19,917 bases of DNA from JBEGQX01 sp041180805 (GTDB taxonomy: Bacteria > Planctomycetota > Planctomycetia > Gemmatales > Gemmataceae). The translations under genes and the position numbers were made by a program. Positions within the stretch are counted from its first letter, which is position 1. Each line of letters opens with the position of its first letter. The DNA lies in the NCBI GenBank assembly GCA_041180805.1, contig JBEGQX010000174.1, positions 1 through 19,917 on the forward strand, in the 5' to 3' direction. The notes under the pieces were generated by a model, which made no database searches, was not told where the DNA came from, and saw nothing but the letters and a program-made list of their open reading frames with translations. Of the stretch, positions 15,832 through 19,917 are shown piece after piece.

Positions 15832-16583
15832 TGCAACCCAGTTATCTGGCTATAGACGTCGGAAATACCACCATGAAATGGGGGGTGTTTCGCGGATTGG
15901 ATTTACTGTTCCTTGAAAGACTTCCACTTGGTGACCATTCCGCCTGGGAAAAATGCTGGCATAATCTCGAACTTTCGGGGCATCCGCAGATCCTCCTTTC
16001 CGGGGTGGTTCCAAAGGTGCAAGTTGATCTTCTTGAATGGTTTTCTTCCAGGGGAATTCTGGCCAGAATAATAACCTACAAGGATTTACCTTTTCCCACG
16101 CAGGTGAATGCTCCTGAAAAGACGGGAATAGATCGTCTGCTAAGTGGTTACGCTGGAATTCAAATATCCGGTAGTTCCCATGGAGTGGTCACAGTGAATG
16201 TTGGTTCTGCGGTGACCGTTGACCTTACGTTAAAATCTGATGGTTTTCAGGGTGGTGCAATCTTTCCCGGGTTTCAGTTGATGTCCAAAGCCTTGCATGC
16301 CAATACGGCCCAACTCCCGGAAATTAATGTGCCAGAGGTTTTTCTGAAGAGAGAGGGAAAAAACACATTCGATGCCATCTCTTATGGGGTTGGTCAGGCC
16401 CTGCTCGGGGGAATTCGCAATATTGTGAACCACTACCTGCAAACACATCCTGGCTTGCCAATTTTTGTTAGTGGAGGTGATGGGGAATTAGTGGCAAGGG
16501 AGTTGGGGCCAAAATACTTGTTCCAGAGGGAACTTGTCTTGCTGGGGTTGGCTTATCTTTCAAGGGAATTGTTGAATGTATGA
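15831..16583 (+). CDS. coaX: type III pantothenate kinase
   Basis: 250 aa, normal length. It phosphorylates pantothenate in the first step of coenzyme A synthesis; the type III enzymes belong to the ASKHA fold and need a monovalent cation. Motifs: AIDVGNTTMKWG (7-18, with the phosphate-binding Asp9), GIDRLLSGYAG (99-109), VNVGSAVTVD (122-131) and GGAIFPGFQLM (141-151). The ATG overlaps the stop of obgE by one base and has no strong ribosome-binding site, so translation is probably coupled. The 3' end overlaps the next gene by 8 nt. Confidence 0.92.
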   Translation: MQPSYLAIDVGNTTMKWGVFRGLDLLFLERLPLGDHSAWEKCWHNLELSGHPQILLSGVVPKVQVDLLEWFSSRGILARIITYKDLPFPTQVNAPEKTGIDRLLSGYAGIQISGSSHGVVTVNVGSAVTVDLTLKSDGFQGGAIFPGFQLMSKALHANTAQLPEINVPEVFLKREGKNTFDAISYGVGQALLGGIRNIVNHYLQTHPGLPIFVSGGDGELVARELGPKYLFQRELVLLGLAYLSRELLNV

Positions 16584-17739
16584 TTCCCAAACCATAGTTT
16601 CCCGTCTGACACCCAGGGGCAAAAGTGCAATCGCTGTGCTTGGTCTGGCGGGTGCCGATGCTTGGAAAATTATTCTTGGGTCACTTCGTCCCCGGGGCAA
16701 AGCAAAACTTCCCCCCTTGCCTGTGGCTGGTTCCTTGGTCATTGGCAGGATGGGCGAGGGTGCTGGCGATGAAGTTGTTGTTCATGTTGTCAGCGACAAT
16801 CCTATTTTAGTTGAAGTCAATCCTCATGGTGGCGTTAGTGTGGTTGAAATGTTGTTGAATTTCCTTGCATCTCGCGGGGCCAGGTTGGTGGATTGGCAGG
16901 AATACATCAAAGCCACCGCTGTGGATCGAATAGATGCACTGGCGCAATTAACATTGAATCAATGCTCCCTGCAGGGGCCAACAGAGGTTGTGCTTGGGCA
17001 GTTGAATGGGGCGTTTAAAGCTTGGTTGGACAAGTGGTTGATTACAGTGCGGCAGGGTGATCTTGGCTTGGCCAAAGCCGCTCTCGAATCAATGATGTGC
17101 TGGAAACAACTTGCAAGCCACCTCATTCAGCCATGGAAAATTGTCATTGCGGGAAAAACCAATGCTGGCAAAAGCAGCCTTATGAACTGCATTGCGGGTT
17201 ACCAAAGAAGCATCGTTTCCCCATTGGAAGGAACCACCCGGGACGTGCTTTGGCTTCAGACGGCAATTCATGGCTGGCCTTTTGCTTTTGCGGATACAGC
17301 GGGTCTTCGAGCAAGTTCTGATATGTTGGAAACGGGAGGGATGGAATTGGGCAAGATTGCCATGGCGGATGCGGATCTTTGCCTTTGGGTGATTGATGCA
17401 ACAGTCCCGCATTGCGTAATGCCGGCAGAAATTGATCCCTTAAAAGTATTGAAGGTTTTTAACAAGATGGATCTTTGTCATAAATCAGAGACTTCGGAAA
17501 GTATGGGTGGGCTTTGTGTTAGCGCAGTTTCCGGCATGGGATTGGATGAACTGCTGGAGGGAGTTTTTGAAAAGCTTATTCCCGTTCGTCCAGCGTTTGG
17601 GGAGCCCGTTCCATTTCATTCTGAACTGGTGAAAAATCTGGAATCCTCTTTGATTTGCCTTGATAATAATTTAACTGAAGATTTGTTCCTGATTTGGGAA
17701 CCATGGTTGGCAGGCAAGAATTTGTTGGAGATGCAATGA
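16576..17739 (+). CDS. divergent, shortened MnmE (TrmE)-like GTPase
   Basis: 387 aa; MnmE is usually about 450. The N-terminus keeps the family opening (TIVSRLTPRGKSAIAVLGLAG versus the usual TI-A-TP-G--AI-I-R-SG) and HGG at 84-86, but the region that normally reads ..EFT.RAFLNGK.DL.QAEA is replaced by QEYIKATAVDRIDALAQL. The G domain is complete: GKTNAGKS (193-200), EGTTRD (218-223), DTAGLR (240-245), NKMD (296-299) and SAVSG (316-320). The C-terminal FC-GK motif with the cysteine needed for tRNA wobble-uridine modification is absent; the protein ends LAGKNLLEMQ. It may be a planctomycete-specific offshoot with a different task, or a reduced MnmE. It overlaps coaX by 8 nt and the next gene by 4 nt. 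Confidence 0.75.
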   Translation: MYDSQTIVSRLTPRGKSAIAVLGLAGADAWKIILGSLRPRGKAKLPPLPVAGSLVIGRMGEGAGDEVVVHVVSDNPILVEVNPHGGVSVVEMLLNFLASRGARLVDWQEYIKATAVDRIDALAQLTLNQCSLQGPTEVVLGQLNGAFKAWLDKWLITVRQGDLGLAKAALESMMCWKQLASHLIQPWKIVIAGKTNAGKSSLMNCIAGYQRSIVSPLEGTTRDVLWLQTAIHGWPFAFADTAGLRASSDMLETGGMELGKIAMADADLCLWVIDATVPHCVMPAEIDPLKVLKVFNKMDLCHKSETSESMGGLCVSAVSGMGLDELLEGVFEKLIPVRPAFGEPVPFHSELVKNLESSLICLDNNLTEDLFLIWEPWLAGKNLLEMQ

Positions 17740-18590
17740 AAATTGGGAAGTGGTCGGATTGCAAAGGAAAACCTTTTGTTGGATTGCTGGAAGGGGATCA
17801 GATAATTCACCTGGGGGATGATATTCCCGGGGGGAATGTTCTTTCATCTATTCTGCACGCAGAGAACCCAAAAGCCGAAGTTGAGAAGCTTCGGAAAGCC
17901 TCGAACAAAAAACATTCATTATCCGAATGTGTCGCATCAGCCCCGATAGATGGACAGGAAGTCTGGGCTGCCGGGGTCACTTATTTGCGCAGCAGGGAGG
18001 CAAGGGAAAGGGAATCCGAAGGAGCTGCAAAGTTCTATGACCTTGTCTATAAAGCTGCTCGCCCTGAAATATTTTTCAAGGCTCCCGCAAGACGGGTTAT
18101 TGCCAACAAAGGATTGGTGCGCGTTCGAAAGGATAGCAAGTGGAGTGTTCCAGAACCTGAATTGACACTTTGCATTTCACCACGGGGCCAAATTGTTGGC
18201 TTTACGATCGGCAATGATATGAGTGCCCGTGACATTGAAGGCGAGAACCCTCTTTATCTGCCTCAGGCCAAGATTTATTCCGCATCCTGTGCATTAGGGC
18301 CATGCATTACCCTGGCCGGTCATCTGCCACATGGCGAGGAATGTGTTATTCGGATGACCATTCATCGCGCGGGTGTGGAAGTTTTTCAGGGGCAGACTTC
18401 CTTGGGAATGATGGCGCGAAAGCTGGAAGATCTTGCTGATTGGCTGTTTCGCGAGAATGATTTTCCCGATGGAGTTTTTCTTCTGACTGGGACTGGCACC
18501 GTTCCCCCCGACAACTTTACCCTGAATTCCGGAGATATCATTCGAATTGAGGTAACCGGGATTGGGGTTCTTGAAAATACCGTGGCATAA
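17736..18590 (+). CDS. FAH-family hydrolase, AraD1-like (2-dehydro-3-deoxy-D-arabinonate dehydratase type)
   Basis: 284 aa from ATG 17736, which overlaps the MnmE-like stop (ATGA) and has GGAG 5 nt upstream. The fumarylacetoacetate hydrolase fold is clear: WAAGVTYLRSREARERES (77-94), RPEIFFKAPARRVI (109-122), the metal glutamates in VPEPELTL (138-145), and GFTIGNDMSARDIEGENP (155-172) followed by LPQAKIY. These motifs resemble the AraD1 subgroup, which removes water from 2-keto-3-deoxy sugar acids. Other FAH activities are possible. The downstream TIM-barrel gene with sugar-isomerase character fits a role in sugar or sugar-acid breakdown. Its link to obgE, coaX and the GTPase seems to be operon sharing only. 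Confidence 0.75.
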   Translation: MKIGKWSDCKGKPFVGLLEGDQIIHLGDDIPGGNVLSSILHAENPKAEVEKLRKASNKKHSLSECVASAPIDGQEVWAAGVTYLRSREARERESEGAAKFYDLVYKAARPEIFFKAPARRVIANKGLVRVRKDSKWSVPEPELTLCISPRGQIVGFTIGNDMSARDIEGENPLYLPQAKIYSASCALGPCITLAGHLPHGEECVIRMTIHRAGVEVFQGQTSLGMMARKLEDLADWLFRENDFPDGVFLLTGTGTVPPDNFTLNSGDIIRIEVTGIGVLENTVA

Positions 18591-18643
18591 ACGGATGGAG
18601 TTCGATTGGTTCAGCTAGAATCTGTAACCCGGGTGGAAAAACC

Positions 18644-19438
18644 ATGAAATACATTTATTTCACCAAAAGTCTCAAGGAGATGGATGCAAAAGCTCTTGTT
18701 GCTTATTGCAAAAAAGTGGGCTTACAGGGTGTGGACCTTGCAGTTAGGCCCGGATACACGGTTGAACCAGCCAACGCGGCAACCAAGTTGCCTGAGCTTG
18801 CTAAAGTATTTCGTGCCGAGGGGCTTGATGTTCCCCTGGTTACCGCGCCAACTTCCTTGATAGATCCGAACTCAGTGGAGGCTAAAAACCTGTTTAATGC
18901 CTGTTCCCAGGCGGGTGTGGCCATGGTGAAGATAGGATATTTTCCCTACAAGGGTAAATATTCCGATGAACTGATTAGAGCCAGAAAAGCCCTGGAGGGT
19001 TTTGAAAAGTTGTCCGAATCGACCCGTGTGAAAGCCTGTTATCACACGCATTCGGGTACCAACCTTGGTAATAACGCTGTATCGCTAAAAGACCTTCTTT
19101 CGGAACGTAATCCCCACCATATTGGCGCTTTTGCAGATACGGGTCATTTGGCCCTTAATGGTGGCCCAATTCGCATGGAGCTTGAAATTCTTAAGCCCTG
19201 GTTATCCATTCTTGCAATCAAGGATATAGTCTGGAGTAAAAAAGAATCAGGCTGGGTGTACAATGTGGCACCTGCCGGAACCGGAATCGTGAAATGGATG
19301 GATGCTGGCAAAGGCGTCGCCGATGTTGGTTTTCAGGGAACCATTGTTCTTCACGGGGAGTATGAAGCCGCGGATATTTCAGAAAGAACCACCCTTGCGG
19401 TGGAAGAGCTCAGGTTTCTTAAGAAGGTGTTTGGCTAA
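18644..19438 (+). CDS. sugar phosphate isomerase/epimerase-like TIM-barrel protein
   Basis: 264 aa, the xylose isomerase-like (AP endonuclease 2) TIM barrel. Visible landmarks: VGLQGVDLAVRPG (25-37) at the first strands, HTHSG (134-138), the metal-site pair in FADTGHL (D165, H168), AIKD (191-194) and a late metal glutamate in HGEY (E239). There is no signal peptide, so it is probably cytoplasmic. The ATG at 18644 is preceded by GGTGG. It lies 53 nt behind the AraD1-like gene on the same strand, suggesting joint work on a sugar or sugar acid; the exact substrate cannot be read from the sequence. It converges on glgC with 3 nt between stops. Confidence 0.8.
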   Translation: MKYIYFTKSLKEMDAKALVAYCKKVGLQGVDLAVRPGYTVEPANAATKLPELAKVFRAEGLDVPLVTAPTSLIDPNSVEAKNLFNACSQAGVAMVKIGYFPYKGKYSDELIRARKALEGFEKLSESTRVKACYHTHSGTNLGNNAVSLKDLLSERNPHHIGAFADTGHLALNGGPIRMELEILKPWLSILAIKDIVWSKKESGWVYNVAPAGTGIVKWMDAGKGVADVGFQGTIVLHGEYEAADISERTTLAVEELRFLKKVFG

Positions 19439-19441
19439 AGT

Positions 19442-19917
19442 TTAGATAATGGTTCCGTCTGGAATGACACTTCCGCGAGGAACCACAATAATGCCATCCC
19501 TGATGACATAGTTATTTCCCTCATCATGCTGGATGCGCCTCGAATTCACTAATTGCACATTGTTTCCAACCCTGCAATCTTTATCCAGAATGGCATGGTC
19601 AATAACACAGTTCTGGCCGATATTCAGCGATGGGATTCCCCTTTCCCTGTTTCGCTTGCGTTCCTCTTCGGTTTCAAATTTGTCAGCGCCAATAACGATG
19701 GTATTTTTCATGGATACATTTTTGTCGATTCGGCTTCTCACCCCAATCACGCAATTCTCAATCGAGCATCCCGATTCAATAACGCAACCATCGCTTACCA
19801 AAGTGTTACTCATGCTGGCACTTTGAACTCTGGATGGGGGCAGAAAGCGCATGCGAGTGTAAATAACCCCATCCGGACTATGGAAGTCGAATGGGGCGTT
19901 TTCGGTTGCCAGAGCCA
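19442..19917 (-). CDS. glgC: glucose-1-phosphate adenylyltransferase, C-terminal part (runs off the right edge)
   Basis: About 158 residues of the C-terminus are in the window; the reading frame is open through the right edge, so the start lies outside. The part seen is the left-handed beta-helix domain of ADP-glucose pyrophosphorylase: DFHSPDGVIYTRMRFLPPS, then VSDGCVIESGCSIENCVIG and SRIDKNVSMKNTIVIGAD, FETEEERKRNRERGIPSLNI, and GQNCVIDHAILDKDCRVG, ending VPRGSVIPDGTII. The last segments match the family C-terminus closely. The enzyme makes ADP-glucose for glycogen synthesis. An ATG at 19852 lies inside this domain and is not the start. The stop is 3 nt from the convergent isomerase-like gene. 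Confidence 0.9.
   Translation of the reverse strand, partial: ALATENAPFDFHSPDGVIYTRMRFLPPSRVQSASMSNTLVSDGCVIESGCSIENCVIGVRSRIDKNVSMKNTIVIGADKFETEEERKRNRERGIPSLNIGQNCVIDHAILDKDCRVGNNVQLVNSRRIQHDEGNNYVIRDGIIVVPRGSVIPDGTII

Noticed and set aside
19442..19852. Complete short gene starting at ATG 19852
   Set aside because: The frame stays open to the right edge and the extra residues continue the GlgC family pattern, so the ATG is internal.

Overview
The window looks like a chromosomal stretch of a planctomycete (Planctomycetota) of moderate G+C content. The evidence is a YVTN-type beta-propeller fused to a MauG-like di-heme cytochrome, a Tat-signal alkaline-phosphatase-superfamily protein, a plastocyanin-like/carboxypeptidase-regulatory protein, an AraD1-type FAH protein, two predicted outer-membrane beta-barrels ending in Phe, an Obg GTPase with a non-canonical G4 box, and a shortened MnmE-like GTPase. 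LpxB shows that the cell makes lipid A. This assignment rests on gene types and arrangement; no search was run.

Left part (1-4709), all minus strand: di-heme cytochrome/propeller, then a HisN-like phosphatase (TTG start, overlapping the cytochrome stop), mtnA (6-nt gap), and after 110 nt a secreted cupredoxin-like protein closed by a strong terminator at 24-49. Divergent from these are a Tat-exported AP-superfamily protein and a multi-pass membrane protein (4779-6959).

Middle (6960-11529): a coding-like remnant without a start codon lies antisense at 6963-7160. Two outer-membrane barrel genes sit on either side of lpxB. A small acidic protein is divergent from a secreted DUF1028 protein. The lpxB ribosome-binding site lies inside a stable hairpin.

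Right-centre (11530-13361), minus strand: a ferredoxin with its own terminator, hemH, and a small gene not previously listed (11565-11709). This small gene has a good ribosome-binding site and a terminator right behind its stop, but its frame is broken by one nucleotide at a run of eight T. It is the most interesting item in the window: a programmed or transcriptional slippage site, a pseudogene, or a sequencing error.

Right (13362-19917): a polyprenyl-phosphate sugar transferase, then a tightly packed run obgE-coaX-mnmE-like-araD1-like (overlaps of 1, 8 and 4 nt), a sugar-phosphate isomerase/epimerase-like TIM barrel, and, convergent, the C-terminal part of glgC running off the right edge. 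No tRNA, rRNA, IS element, CRISPR array or prophage was seen, and no stretch over 300 bases lacks a gene.
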